Positions 46,857 through 58,556 of a stretch of 64,000 nt of DNA are shown here, in pieces. Below the pieces are notes generated by a model. It saw nothing but the letters and a program-made list of their open reading frames with translations, ran no database searches and had not been told where the DNA came from. The stretch is from Panaeolus papilionaceus (taxonomy: Eukaryota > Basidiomycota > Agaricomycetes > Agaricales), in NCBI GenBank assembly GCA_015501605.1, contig JADNRZ010000022.1, forward strand, positions 434,001-498,000, in the 5' to 3' direction. The stretch's first letter is position 1, and each line of letters starts with the position of its first letter. Both the position numbers and the translations under genes were made by a program.

Positions 46857-47169
46857 GGCTGAACTGGCCAGGAAGAGAAAGAATTAACGCTCGTTGTAAG
46901 AAATTGAAATAGAAAAACTCGGTTTGGTCAAGTAGTGGGTTTATAAGCACGTGACGTCAATGTATTACTTACTCTTGATTTGGCGGGGATATTGTTAGCT
47001 CCAGTCACAGCTTATTCACAGTCCTCCACGTCGTCTCTTCCTTCGTTCCGAACTTCTACCATCTATAAGAGCTTCTTGCTCATTGTATAGTCTTATTTCT
47101 GCTTATCGGTACTCAGTTGTTCTCCAAAGGCTCTTCAACATAACATTGGAACCTGAAACGAGACTCAAA
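46857..47169. promoter_or_regulatory. Shared divergent promoter, MRP10 and UBE2J-like
   Basis: 313 bp between start codons; both promoters must lie here. CACGTGAC occurs at about 46950. No TATA box in a fitting place. Confidence 0.4.
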
Positions 47170-48529
47170 ATGCCGCCACTGAACAAGAATAACTCAGGTT
47201 GGTTCCTTGCTCTTCACATCTTTATTTCGACAACAAGTCTGATTGATATATCATTTAGCGGTCAAGCGAATTATGCAGGAAGCCAGAGAATTGGCGAATG
47301 ACCCCTGCACAGACTATGCTGCAGCACCGCTCGAGGTATGTCAGCATCGCCCATTTATCAGATTCCGAGAAATGAAACGTCGTGGACACGTTTAGGATGA
47401 CATCTTCGTAAGTCGAGCTCGTGTTACTCCAAGCCAACATATCACTGAATCATAATGTGATGTAGGAATGGCATTGCACCTTGCGTGGTTCCGCAGGAAC
47501 CGAGTTCGAAGGCGGTCTGTACCACTTCCGTATCGTCCTGCCTGCAGAATACCCGTTCCGCCCACCATCCATTATGATGCTCACGCCGAATGGTCGATTC
47601 GAGCTTAACACCAAGGTGAGCAGCTGATGTTATGTGCATCGTAATGGCAAAGCTAAGGTATTATGATCAGATTTGCATCAGTTTCACCAACTGTGAGCTT
47701 GCATTTATGATTACTCCGAATATCTCCTTACGCCCCTACAGATCATGAAGAATCATGGCAGCCTGCCTGGGGTGTGCGTACTGGTATGCATATCTGTCAG
47801 ATTTCCTTTGACCGTTAACTGAAAGCACATCATTGTAGCTATCCTTGGGTTGCAAGGTTTTTTCCCTTTGAAGGGTCAAGCTGCGGTTGGCGTTGGCTCG
47901 ATCGAATATCCAGCTTCAGAAAGGAGGAGATTAGCTGGGTTGTAAGCGCATAATCTACCTTCTCTTAAATTCATTGATCCATTACTGACTTGTTTTTAAG
48001 ATCGCGAGAATGGTCATGTCCTCACTGCCAGAAGACAAACTTAGAACTCCTACCTGATCCTCCAGCATCATCTACGCCCTCGGCTAATTCAGAACAGCTT
48101 GCTGCTGCAGTTGGTAATGGAGACCATCGTTCTCAGGAACCCACTGTTATGACGGGAGCAGAGATTGCCAACGAAAGGGATAACATTGTTGCTCCAACTT
48201 CAGATACAATAGCAGCAGCTCCAGCATCAGTTGTGACCCTGCCTTCATTGACCGTCTCTGACACCACGCCAACGGTTCACCCTGCACCTGCCGTCCCTGT
48301 GGCATCATCCCCTGTTATTTCCGATGTCTCAACTTCACCATCTGTATCTCCCTCATCCACATTCTCACCCACTGAACACACAACCGTTACCCACACTGCT
48401 CAGCGACTCAGTTCATCTCCTGCACAGGCTCAACGAAGGCGGAGTGAAAAACCTCCTTTTCTTCTTGATGCTGCGATTTGTGTGCTTTTGGTTCTCCTGT
48501 TCGCAATTATCTGTCGACGAGTGGTATGA
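47170..48529 (+). CDS. UBE2J-type ubiquitin-conjugating enzyme, tail-anchored
   Basis: Starts MPPLNKNNSAVKRIMQEARE. The UBC fold reads LYHFRIVLPAEYPFRPPSIM, MLTPNGRFELNTKICISFTN, with the catalytic Cys in KICIS, then YHEESWQPAWGVRTAILGLQ and GFFPLKGQAAVGVGSIEYPA. The lack of the usual HPN motif and the sequence WQPAWGVRT are typical of the UBE2J/Ubc6 group. A Ser/Thr/Pro-rich linker of about 150 residues leads to the C-terminal membrane anchor AAICVLLVLLFAIICRRVV. Family knowledge: ER-anchored E2 that acts with HRD1/Doa10 in ER-associated degradation. A CPHC pair follows the fold. Introns: six or more, all short; joins in the catalytic region are firm from conservation. Confidence 0.92.
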
Positions 48530-49090
48530 AACGGCGGGATAGTCTGTTCTTAATAATTGCACACTTATAATTATTCGGATCTGTTTGTATTACATTTGTA
48601 TCAATACATTGTTTTGTGGGTCTTGGCTTATCTTTTAATAAAGCCACCGTGTACCAGGAGGGGAGATTGTGATTATGTATATCCTTCATGTTCCCTCGTC
48701 ATTGGTGCACTGCTGTGCACTGCTTGTGAGATATTTATGACGGTCCCGCAAATACCCGTTGATCTACTGAAGCCTCAAGGCAGTTGGATTGTTGGGTACT
48801 GAGTACAGAGGGTTGGTAATGCATGTGTAAAGTAGTAAACTGATGTTGGAATGGCAATCATTACCTATGTACATAGAAATACAGGTTTTTGGAATCAATC
48901 ATCATCATCAGACATCTGCAATGATTTGAGCAAACAATCGTTCTAGTTGTACCCTGCGTTGTTGATTGAGTAAGGTAACCGCTGCCAACCAAATCTATCC
49001 TCTCAAACATACCTTTTATCATGTGTCCCCATCTTCGATTTCAGGTTCAATGATTCGTCTATCCTCATGAACTGGTTTACATGCCTGCAA
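48530..49090. other. Convergent spacer
   Basis: 3' flanks of the E2 and the next minus gene. A possible further exon of the minus gene may lie near 49018-49085. No other gene seen. Confidence 0.5.
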
Positions 49091-50229
49091 TCAATGAATC
49101 AGGTTGGTGAACTCCCTAGCGATGAATTGTACGCACATAATTAATTGTTCAGTCGTTCGATTAGTCTTGTGCGGAACTAGATTTTCAGGATCTTCCCAAG
49201 GAAATACAATCCGCATGTCATCTGAAATAGCACCCCTCCTGGCGTCTCTGAAAGCATCTGGTGTTATCTCTAATGCGTTGGTTACAACCGTCCCACCCCA
49301 ATTCCATGCCGTGAGTATTACAGGGTTCTTGAATCTCTCCACACCTGGTTGCACTGTGTAGGTACGGGTAGGAGTGGATGACGAAGCAGAAGTAGACGGC
49401 TTGACTCCCTTTTCTGGAGTCCACCCGTGCCGTTGTGTTTTCTTTGCCTCGTTCCATAAATCGATTGCATCATGGGGTGTCATACCGCCTTCTCCTTTGA
49501 CACAGGTTATCAGAGGATGGATGAACAACCACCCCTCAACGTCTGCAAGGTCAGCTACATCATCACCTTGTGGCAATACAAGCTCTCTACCAGAGAGCAC
49601 GGTATCGTTAAATTGGTTGATCAAGTTATGCTGCATCTGCCTGCGGATGGGCTCCGGTGGATCCAAACTAATTTTAAGGTTGGCCGTATACCGAGCAGAC
49701 GGCAGACGGATTTTAGGAACTTGAAGAAGTTTCGTTTCGATGATAATCGCAACTCGCAGGTAATGCAGAATTTTTGGATGGTTGAGAGCGCGCTCTACAA
49801 TATCGTAGATGATTGTGGTATGGCGCAGCATCTGACACTGCTTTTGATGTAGAGGCCTAAGGATTATTCGATTAGAACTTCGAAAATCAAGATCAAGGAC
49901 AGCTTCAGTACCAGTCAAATTTCTGACACTATCAAATGGTTGTTAATATCTGAATTTAATATGACAATGGGATTGCGTTATGTACTTCTCTCGAGCAGTA
50001 GGGAACAGCGTCACACTGTTGTAATCAAAGGGTGTTTAGACGACTCTTTGTCCAGCCTCGTAGTAATACTCACACCCATGCACCAGTACATACTGCCGCC
50101 AGCCTGTTTGCGACCCTTTGTGCAGGTTCTACAGACCAGATTACGATTCCTCAATGAAGTGGTAGGGTTCTTTCTCTTAAACTGGTCGATTTCGACAAAG
50201 AACACACCGTGTCCTGGCTGAGATTCCAT
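49091..50229 (-). CDS. Hypothetical protein, unrecognised family
   Basis: Two exons give about 330 residues. Exon 1 starts MESQPGHGVFFVEIDQFKRK, with LVCRTCTKG; exon 2 runs from VRNLTGTEAVLDLDFRSSNR to MCVQ or beyond. Long frame without stops, and composition typical of a folded protein (ILHYLRVAIIIETKLLQVPK, VEGWLFIHPLITCVKGEGGM, VILTAWNWGGTVVTNALEIT) support a real gene. I do not recognise the family. The exon 1-2 join needs a phase-2 donor such as GTGCAT or GTACTG; it is uncertain. The 3' end may continue through another intron instead of ending at 49091. Repeats and membrane segments are absent. Confidence 0.5.
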
Positions 50230-50732
50230 AACTGCTGACTATATGACAAGGATGTCGGAGTAAACGTGAGCTGAGTAGGGGGTATATGTAGTATGAAGGG
50301 GTATTGGAATAGTAGACAACCGTGATGAAGAGCTTGAAGGAGTTTGAGTTAAGTATAGAATGTGTTTGGTTTTATTTGCAGTGTATATGAGTAGGGGCTG
50401 TCACTGAGCTCTTTCATATTGTTCTTGATGGCTATGTACACCGCCAGTGCACACAGATGTTCATGTCTACTGCACATTCTTGGTCCGGCTGTGAATAAAA
50501 AGAAAAAAAGGGTGATATCTTGACACCCATAATGCAGCGCTATCTGACGCTAAATTTATCAACCACTGAGGTATGGCTTTCGATTTTCCATGTGCTAGTC
50601 GACTCGGAGGACACAGACCTAATGAATTTACTAGTCCCCCTGGGTTTCTCTCTAATTAATATATAGATCATATTATTCGGCGTCGCTCCGACCACGCTCA
50701 GTTAATAGATCGAGAGACATTAACAGAGCTAA
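50230..50732. other. Intergenic region
   Basis: No gene seen. ATTATTCGGCG near 50670 resembles the inner part of the MITE end but lacks the rest. Confidence 0.5.
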
Positions 50733-51308
50733 TCATTCAACACGTTCTGTCGAAGCTTGGGCTGGTATGTTCACTGTTGGGCTCTCTTCCAGTTCGATTG
50801 TCCCTTCAGAGGGTTGGTTATGAAAATATAGCGAAAAGAAAAAAGTATTATGGTTTAGAACCCTGCTAAGTGAAGTACGAAGTGCTAAAGAACAGAAAAG
50901 GGGTGTAATGGACGTCATCTCGTACGGAATCCGCTCAAAAAGGTTGTAAACACTCGCATCCAGCAGATACCGCATTGGTCTACTCAGCACTGCTGCAGCG
51001 GAGTCAGGATTTCCAGGCACTGGACCCCATTTCCTGAGGTCCTACTTTTTCCCCGTGTCTCATTCAATGAATGAGTCTTCTGGAACGCCTTCATCGACAC
51101 CCTTCCTGTCAGTCTGTGGAGCAAACCTCTCTGATTCACAGTGACTTGCCTCACCCATCGAATATCGAAGTGCAACGGAGACCAAGCGGGAAATGCGGTT
51201 TCCTTCCAAATACTGCAATTTATGTTCTTTGACACCCTCTTGTTTGCGATCTCAATGTATCAGGTTTCACTATGAAGGTACAGAGACCTTATTTGGATGT
51301 TCTGACAT
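50733..51308 (-). CDS. Possible small spliced gene, unrecognised
   Basis: Splice signals allow a chain of exons: MSEHPNK, then GVKEHKLQYLEGNRISRLVS VALRYSM, then ERFAPQTDRK, then DLRKWGPVPGNPDSAAAVLS RPMRYLLDASVYNLFERIPY, then a tail ending PAQASTERVE. The third and fourth pieces look like conserved protein, but I do not recognise the family. The joins after TDRKG and after YEMT are guesses; the product might stop at DSFIE instead. Neighbour on the right is in the opposite direction. Confidence 0.35.
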
Positions 51309-51445
51309 TGCCTTGCCCGCATAATAGATACCTTATTTACTCGCAGCAAGTCATCGACTCAGAAAAGCAAGACATCTCAAACATCTTGGTAATCGAGCGG
51401 CAAGATGGCATCTAGGCATCCGTTGACTTATAATTACGCTATGAT

Positions 51446-52135
51446 TTGCATCGGTCGACTCGACCCAAGTCTCCTTTCCTACACATGAGTTCACCCATGA
51501 ATTCGCCCACCTCATCAGGCTCACAGTCGCGTAGAAAGTCATCCCTGCGCCTTGCCCAGCCACCCCAAATACCTGTCCCCCCTTCTCTCCGCGCCTCACC
51601 TTATCTGAATTGCCCCGTCTTCAAGCAAGACATCACATCACCCAGATTACCCACCGAGGAGGAAGAGCGCTGGTTGCAGGACACAGTACCCGCAGATGCA
51701 CGGCCCAGCTCTGCCGCGCCCACGCTAGGAACATCAGCATCTCAAAACAGAATTCCAGGGCTCACTCGACATTCCACATTTCCAACGAGCCATTTGACGC
51801 CACCTCCCTCTCACAGCATGTGCGCCACGACATCAGCCCATCAAAGGCCGCGGTCGGGGACGGTCAAGCAGCGGGTTCGAAGTGGAGCTGAAAGTACAAC
51901 GAACCAGTCCGCGGGCAGCGCGTCTCCATCAGATTCGGAGACATTGAGGATTGATGGATATAATGTCCCAACCCTGCTTGGCACGCCATCCATACAAGTT
52001 ACACCAGACGGTCTCGGGTGGTCAACGATGTCAAGTCTACGCTCGTCGTCATCTGGCAGCAGAACACCGTCAGACCAATTTACTCGCTTGGGACTTGGGG
52101 ACCAGGGCTACTTTCGCGAGACATCATACCGTTAG
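51446..52135 (+). CDS. Hypothetical Ser/Pro-rich protein
   Basis: A single open frame of 229 codons, or 216 from the ATG at 51485. The protein is low in complexity, rich in Ser, Thr, Pro and Arg (SSGSQSRRKSSLRLAQPPQI), with a short less disordered patch ETLRIDGYNVPTLLGTPSIQ. Arg-X-X-Ser and Ser-Pro sites are frequent, so phosphorylation is possible. No domain is recognised. Bias in composition makes a real gene likely, though family and function are unknown. The 3' end is convergent with SF3A1, 240 bp apart. Confidence 0.5.
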   Translation: MHRSTRPKSPFLHMSSPMNSPTSSGSQSRRKSSLRLAQPPQIPVPPSLRASPYLNCPVFKQDITSPRLPTEEEERWLQDTVPADARPSSAAPTLGTSASQNRIPGLTRHSTFPTSHLTPPPSHSMCATTSAHQRPRSGTVKQRVRSGAESTTNQSAGSASPSDSETLRIDGYNVPTLLGTPSIQVTPDGLGWSTMSSLRSSSSGSRTPSDQFTRLGLGDQGYFRETSYR

Positions 52136-52375
52136 CTGGATATGATCATCGCAAGAAACGCTCACCGGAAACACCGAAATGGCGGCGGCAGAATCTGTCA
52201 GCATTGCGATGGATGAGGTTATCCAATGGGTTTTGTGGGGTAACACCTTATATATCGATCATTTATTGCAATAATATATTAGTTATTTGTATATTCTCAA
52301 CGAGAATGGAAGCAGTAGGATTACAATGACAAAAACATGGTAGAAAAAATGCAAAGACGAACAACATACAACAAT

Positions 52376-55038
52376 CTACTTCTTTTTGGTGAGCCTGAAG
52401 GTAAGAACATCCTCGTCTTCGAGATTGTAGGCGGCAAGAGTTGAACTGTTGGTCAAGGCCGTTTCACCCATAAACAACCGGATGCGGGATAGTGCCACTG
52501 TACTTCCAGTATGTTGCACAATGCGATCTCGCAATGTAGAGACGAGCAAGTTCAGAGGCAGATCGGGAAGAGTGACCGTTTGCCCCTCGAGCTTCCATTC
52601 TGACTTTGAGGGGTCATTGGGCATTTGGACTAATAGAGAAATAGGGTGCTAAAAAGATAATTTAAGGATTGGTTAGACAGTTGATATATATATAAAAGGG
52701 GCTATCAATGCAATAAACACTTACAGGGTGCATTGCAATCCAGTCGTCTTCTGGGTAGAGTTGACCACCTGGAAGTTTCGCGACCTTTTGTCTTTTCGCA
52801 GGGGGTGTTTCTGTGCCTTCCATTTGGTCTGCCGACCGGACCATCCCAGCTTGTACGCTTTGAATGGCGCTGTTGGCAGCGGCCAACGCAGCCATCCTAG
52901 TAGGATGCATACCAGGAGCAGGAGGAGGCTGGAAGCCAAATGGTTGAGCAGGCTCTCCTCCCTGGAAATGGAGAGGCGGTAGCATAACAGGAGGTGTAGG
53001 ATATGCCGACGCTGGTTGGGGACCCGAAGAAATCGTTGCTGCAGAATAAGCGCCTGTCGCAGCTGTGGGAGGAGCAGGCAACGAGGCAGGTGCAGGTGGC
53101 AGTGTCGTTAATGGAGGAGGCGCAGCAACAGGGCCAATACCAGGACCAATCGCATTTGCTTCTTGTCTATTAAACGGAGTGGTTTCAATTAGTGAAAATT
53201 AAGATCAAGAATCCATTAATCACTCACGGGCCAAGACCCTTTGCACGATGAATAGCAGCGATCTGCTCGTCGAAGTTGACATTGGTGGAGAACTTGTCGA
53301 GAGTATTGGCTTTGCTGGCAGTATGACCATCCCAAACAACCCTTTCTCTCTCTTTGCGCTTCTTCTGTTCCTCGGCCTCTTCCTGCTTCCTGCGCTCCTC
53401 GTCTGTCTCTGTACCGAAGATGTCGACACGGGTCCTCGCGAGATTGTGCAGCGAGGCAACGACGTTTGCACCTCGTTGCAGTTCTGAGGCCTGAGCTTTG
53501 CGAGCTTCGAGGACGTTGCGCTGTTCCTTCCATTTGGGATCCAAAAGCTCGATACGCATGTGCTCTTGTAACTCATCCACAGCAATTTGTTGTCCGCAAA
53601 CCGTACAGGTAGTCATTGCGACCTTGCCCTTCTTGTCCACTACGAAAAAAGAGGAATGATCGTCAATGAAACTTTCGGACATAAGAAAAACGAAATCTTA
53701 CGTTTGGGAACATAATCTGTCCTGATTTTCATAGGTCCAGCAGGGTTCATAACGCTTGCTTGCATAGCTTGGGCATGTGCAATAGCTCTCTGCTTCGCTT
53801 CTTCCTCTGCCTTCTGAGCAGCAGTGTCGTCTTCATCATCGCTCTGCTCCATTTCAGCATCATCTTCTGTTCCCTTGCCAGCACCGCCAACAGCAGCAGC
53901 AGCCTCTGCCTCCGCTGCGGCTTGACGTGCCCTGTGTGCCTCCACTTCATCCACAGTTGTCTCATTAATCATTGCTGCCATGCGTTTTTGTGCCAGGGTC
54001 ATGTTTTCGACATCCTGCAAGCTCATTGGAGGAGGAAGTTCCGAGTTAGCATCCGCTGCAGTAAATTCAATGGTCTGCACAATGGTATAGTCGTGCCAGT
54101 CAATTTCAGCAAATGCACCTATTGAAACAAGATATCAAACGGCTGTTTCTGGGGGAAATTCAAGGGGTAGAACTCACGTTTTTCAGCCTCCAGGTCGTCC
54201 TGGCGTTTCTGATCCTTCTCGCGCTTATGTTTCTGCCATTTGGCGTACTTCCTTGCGGTTTCAAGGGTTTCCCATTTGGACTGCGCCTTTAGCTGTTGCA
54301 GCGACTCCTTATTAGGCTGGATGACTTTGGTATACTGCTCCACCAACCGATTAAAATAACCGAAAAGGGAGTGGTTGTGTCGCAAAAAGTCGAATTGGTA
54401 ATTCCGACCCTCTCGTTGGGCGAGCGAATCGAGGAAACGGCGCCCCTGTCGTGCAACAAATAGAGCAGTGAGTTTCATGATATCCCTGTAGATCTAATTT
54501 AGTTTCTAGTTCATGAAAAATGACAAGTGCTGTGGACGTACAAATCAACAGCGTTCATGTGGGGAAGATCCAGTGTAAACTCGGGTGTAGGAGGCTCCAA
54601 TCCGATGTCCACTGGTTCTTTTACTGCCTCATCTTCACCCTTCTTTTCTTCCTTGTGTACCGTCTCTTCATCCAATTCCCCGGACGCGACTTTGTCCATT
54701 CTATGTCGATAATACGCATGATATGGATCGGCAGGGTTCAAGAAAGAGAACTTTGGGTCGTTGCGTTGACCCTCTCGCACACGTTCTTCGAATTGTGGTG
54801 GGTTCGCTGAGCGTGCAACATACAGTGCCGTTCTATCGATGACGGCTATAATCAGAATAAATTGAGAATTTCAGTATGTGACCAAGTGTAATACCTTCAG
54901 AACGTGTTTTGGCGCACCTTTTATTTCTGGAGGTGGCAGAATAAGCCCACTGCTAAAACGCAGTGAGCCAGCGTTGCCCATCTCGACGTCGTTATGGCCA
55001 TTTTCAAGGTTGCCATTGAGTGTGGCGACTTCAGTCAT
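52376..55038 (-). CDS. SF3A1: Splicing factor 3A subunit 1
   Basis: Component of U2 snRNP needed for pre-spliceosome assembly (yeast Prp21). Two SURP modules are visible: ALYVARSANPPQFEERVREG...DPYHAYYRHRM, and ALFVARQGRRFLDSLAQREG...LFGYFNRLVEQYTKVI. Then come the central region (AEIDWHDYTIVQTIEFTAAD, PMKIRTDYVP, LLDPKWKEQRNVLEARKAQA), a Pro/Gly-rich stretch, and a C-terminal ubiquitin-like domain (LPLNLLVSTLRDRIVQHTGS ... LAAYNLEDEDVLTFRLTKKK). This is the full SF3A1 order. Start taken at 55038 (MTEVATLNG); an in-frame ATG at 55089 would add 17 residues. It is head-to-head with MRPL31, 156 bp apart. Confidence 0.94.
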
Positions 55039-55194
55039 TGCTGAGGACGATGTTGAGTTGCAAGAGTCATTGGCCACGAATGGAATCAATGCTTAGTTTC
55101 TTTTTTCACACGCTCGAATAAATTCCTTCTCTCCCGCTTCAACACCCCTCCGAACTCAACTTTAGACCTCTTGGTCATTCTCTAGTCTGTCGTG

Positions 55195-55692
55195 ATGTTT
55201 GGAGCATTCAGGCAAACTCATGTAAATCTCGGTGGTCTTCTCTGGTGCTTTACATTGGATCATACTGTTTTGGTTAAACAGCTCAACTAACCTCTAAATT
55301 AATAGGAAAACACCCTGGAAGCTTTCAGTGACGCGCAAGGCCAATGCTAGGGCAAGGCTAAAGAAGGTAGACGCTGTCATTGAGGCAGTAAGGGCAAGTG
55401 GTGTGCAAACGAAGTCGTTGGTACGTGTCAAGCATTCAATGTGGTCTGGTATAGACGTGAACCCATATTTTTGGCAGGAACGCGCTTTGGAGCTACCAAA
55501 GGAACATGAGATGCCAGCCCGCGACAAATACACCGTTTTCAGTCGAACATCCGAAGGCTATAGAAAAGGAATCCACAAAGTGCCAAAGTGGACTAGGGTA
55601 TGTCTTTCAAGCTTTCGGGTATAGCTGAATATATATATTCAATTTTGTTATGTCCACAGTTAACACTCCGGACAAACCCTAAGGGTTTCTAA
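55195..55692 (+). CDS. MRPL31: Mitochondrial large ribosomal subunit protein MRPL31 (mL60)
   Basis: Four exons. MFGAFRQTHVNLGGLLW joins across an intron to KTPWKLSVTRKANARARLKK, VDAVIEAVRASGVQTKSL, then ERALELPKEHEMPARDKYTV, GYRKGIHKVPKWTR and LTLRTNPKGF. The W|K join (TG|G) and the ending NPKGF match other fungal MRPL31 proteins. It is a nuclear-encoded fungal-type protein of the mitochondrial 54S subunit, about 106 residues. Introns: 55242-55305, 55421-55478, 55597-55660. Diverges from SF3A1. Confidence 0.9.
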
Positions 55693-55743
55693 AACTAGCG
55701 CTATCGTTACACCACACCATTGTAATATAATACTTTTATTTAA

Positions 55744-56901
55744 TCAAAACAGTACCAGCTGTATCTTCCCGGACTTGAGGCCTGAGAGGATCTCCTTGTT
55801 GTTCAGAACGGTCTGGAATACTTCATTTCTTGTTTCCGGTATATCAAGGAGGCTGCGTTCCTTGACATCCTTGAACGTAACGTCCAATATGATATGGGAC
55901 AGTGCGGAGGTGTTCAGGGCATCTACGGTGATTTTAGTACCAAGTTGAGCCAAAATTTTGATAAAAGTCAAACGAACGCACCAGCCTCGCAAAGCAGCTT
56001 TCCGAGTCGGCCTGGTGTTCCCACAGCCGAACCAATCTTCGTCCTCCGGAGATAGGTGACATGCTCGGATAGCTTGAAATGCTTTGCGAAAAGTTTCGCA
56101 ACGTCAGCGCCCTTTTCACCCCGTAGGGTCTTATCCTTCAATATTCTGGTAACATCTGCTACTCGGAGGGCGGCGGGTGCGATGTACAACAGAGTTGGGG
56201 CACCATTCGACTTGGAACGCTGAGATAACCGAAGGCGAAGACCTGGAAGCGCTGCGATGACATATTAGGAAAGGCGACCAACATAATAAGAGTTCAAAAC
56301 TTTACTTTTTACGATAAAGTTAACGAGTTGATCCAGTGTTCTCGGGCTTGTCCATGAAGTCGTGTCGGCGATGGACGATGCTGTCTGGGGGTTAACTTGA
56401 GTCTGAAATGATGTGATGAGCACTCAAGAAACAGACCTGGAATCCGTAGATCTTCCATTTCTATGGCAGACAGTTGGGTAAAGCTTTTTGATTGCATAGA
56501 AACCAAATAATTAGCAAGTTCATTAGGCGCCTGTTGTGCGAGAGTGCCCTCTATAGTTTCTACAGCTTCTGTTAATTTCCGCTTCTACTTTCGAAAGACA
56601 ATATTTATAAGTAAAGTTGGAAGACAATTGAAAGAAAATGACAGACTTTTGCTTTCCGCTCTTTTTGTTTTTCCCTTCTTTTTCTCTTCTTAGCATCTGT
56701 ACCTGCTGTGTTTTGTGGCTGACTTGGCTGCTGTTCAGTGTCATCTTCGGAATCAATGCTTTGCGGGTCGTCGTCTTCCGGATTGACGAAGACATCTTCA
56801 TCATCCAGAATTAGAGGGTCAACTTCCTCATCACCTGATAGCGCTACAATATCATCTGGAACAAAATCGTCGTCCAAATCATCGCCTCTTTGGTGAGCCA
56901 T
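55744..56901 (-). CDS. CMS1: CMS1-like 90S pre-ribosome protein
   Basis: Starts MAHQRGDDLDDDFVPDDIVA with a strongly acidic N-terminus, then a basic stretch (DAKKRKRREKQKERKAK). The C-terminal region, homologous to part of a DEAD-box RecA fold, reads PTLLYIAPAALRVADVTRIL, FAKHFKLSEHVTYLRR, IGSAVGTPGRLGKLLCEAG and SHIILDVTFKDVKERSLLDI. The motif VGTPGRL matches motif Ib and the ILDVT stretch a motif II position without DEAD, as in CMS1. Family knowledge: nucleolar protein associated with small-subunit pre-ribosomes. The joins in the middle (56230-56640) are less certain. It is head-to-head with the ERI1-like gene, 175 bp. Confidence 0.83.
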
Positions 56902-57076
56902 GAGTTATTGACGGAGAATTGAATGTCAAAAGTAGGGATTAAATGATGCTCGTCGTACAGGTGCGCTTCAGTTGGGAACAAAAATTAGTGGACACGTGAT
57001 TGTACCCCTGAGAGCACTCAGTACTCAATCCTCTTAGCTGCTGTACCTTTACGTTAAGGGTTGGTTCTGAACGGCG

Positions 57077-58556
57077 ATGGCGATGTCGGATGGATTTAAA
57101 TCATTTTTAAATGACCCTGCAAACCATATTTACTGGCTCGCTTCGATCACAGTCTTGATTGCAACAGGTTCACTTTTACGACGTGTCTTAATTCACAAAC
57201 CGTACCCTGCGTTTCAGCCAGCCACAAATGATCCCACAACCACTTATATACCACCCACCGTTGTGAATGCTCTCATCAATTTTCTCCCAAGGCTGAGCCT
57301 TCGCAAGGAGTCCACGCAGGTCATCCCAGAACCAAGCACCTCCGATTCTACCCTTTCTTCGTCTAAAATGCGTTTTCATCGCCACCGACGAAGGAGGTCA
57401 AGGGGAAAGAAGCAACAGAAGACAGTCGAAGAGATAGCAGAAACGGAATCAATCGAACCTTTGCATCCGCGTCAACCTTACGACGCTTTCCTGGTCCTAG
57501 ATATCGAGGGCACATGTAAACTGGGCACAGACTTCAATTATCCAAATGAAATCATTGTACGTTTCTTATCGCAACTCTGTCGATCACATTGGCTTAAATA
57601 ATTGTATGTCGCGTGCATCAGGAATTCCCCGTCTGTGTTATGGAATGGAAAGACAAAGATGAGGATGGCACGGCTTCCGTTCTTGAAATCACGAACGAGT
57701 TTCGAACATTCGTCAAACCAACATGGAGACCTCAGCTATCTGACTTTTGTAAAGAATTGACCGGAATTAGCCAGGTTAGTCTTCCGTTCATTATCTATAT
57801 TGATGTCGTATCGGCGCTCAAAGTTATTTATAGGAGCAAGTTGACGCTGCACCAAATTTCGCAGAGGTTTTAATTCAGCTCGAGGCTTTTTTGGTGGACA
57901 ACGGGCTTATCGAAGAAGGCACAGGGAAACGGCTCAAGAAATTCTGCTGGTGTAGTGACGGTCCTTTCGATATCAGAGACTTTGTCGTCAAGCAGTGTTT
58001 TATATCAAATGTTGGTCTATTTTATCCTTCGCGTATCCTATCAGCTTAACATGTCGTCTGGCTAGGTCGAAATGCCCTTGTGGGTTCAAGGAGATGTCCT
58101 GGACGTTCGCTCTTCTGTTCTGCAATGGATGACTGCCCAGACGAACCCGCCGACAACACCGATGTCAGGGACGCCGGTATGACTGAGCATTTCTCCCGCT
58201 TACCCTCGCTGATAGGGAATCTTGCCCGCAATCCCCACCAGCCATCAATAGCTACCACACGGCGGGCTCTGAACATTGCTGCGCAGCTACAGGTCCTCGA
58301 TCTCCCTCCCTTTGAAGGTCGACAGCACAGTGGAATTGACGTCAGTATCAGTTCTTGATTTATAAACGTCTTTTTGCCACATGGAGCAGCAGCTGACACG
58401 GCTATTCCTTGTCCACAGGATACCCGTAACATTTCGAAGGTCGTATCCGAACTTGCGAGGCGTGGTGTCTGTCTATTACCAAATACTGCTATTCATCCTG
58501 GCAGACGGTGGAAGTGGATGGGAAAACCTGGTCAGGTTTTGGAAGTTGAAGTATGA
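57077..58556 (+). CDS. ERI1-like 3'-5' exonuclease with N-terminal membrane segment
   Basis: DEDDh-type exonuclease. Motif I is DAFLVLDIEGTCKLG, with the Asp-Glu pair; motif II lies in CWCSDGPFDIRDFVVKQC; the last motif is GRQHSGI-DDTRNISKVVSELA, with the His and Asp of Exo III. Before the catalytic domain are a hydrophobic segment near residues 18-35 (IYWLASITVLIATGSLLRRV), and a very basic patch (RFHRHRRRRSRGKKQQK) that could bind nucleic acid. Family knowledge: ERI1 relatives trim 5.8S rRNA, histone mRNA and small RNAs. Exons are joined through six introns; the one at 58177-58230 must end at CACCAG to keep the frame. ATG at 57077 gives MAMSDGF; 57083 is also possible. Confidence 0.82.

Noticed and set aside
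50668..50685. ATTATTCGGCG, like the inner part of the MITE ends
   Set aside because: The outer CTGTA part, an inverted partner and a TA pair are absent; an 11-bp match can be chance.
58177..58230. Apparent frameshift in the ERI1-like gene
   Set aside because: Ending the intron at CACCAG instead of GATAG restores the frame and the conserved GRQHSGI motif.
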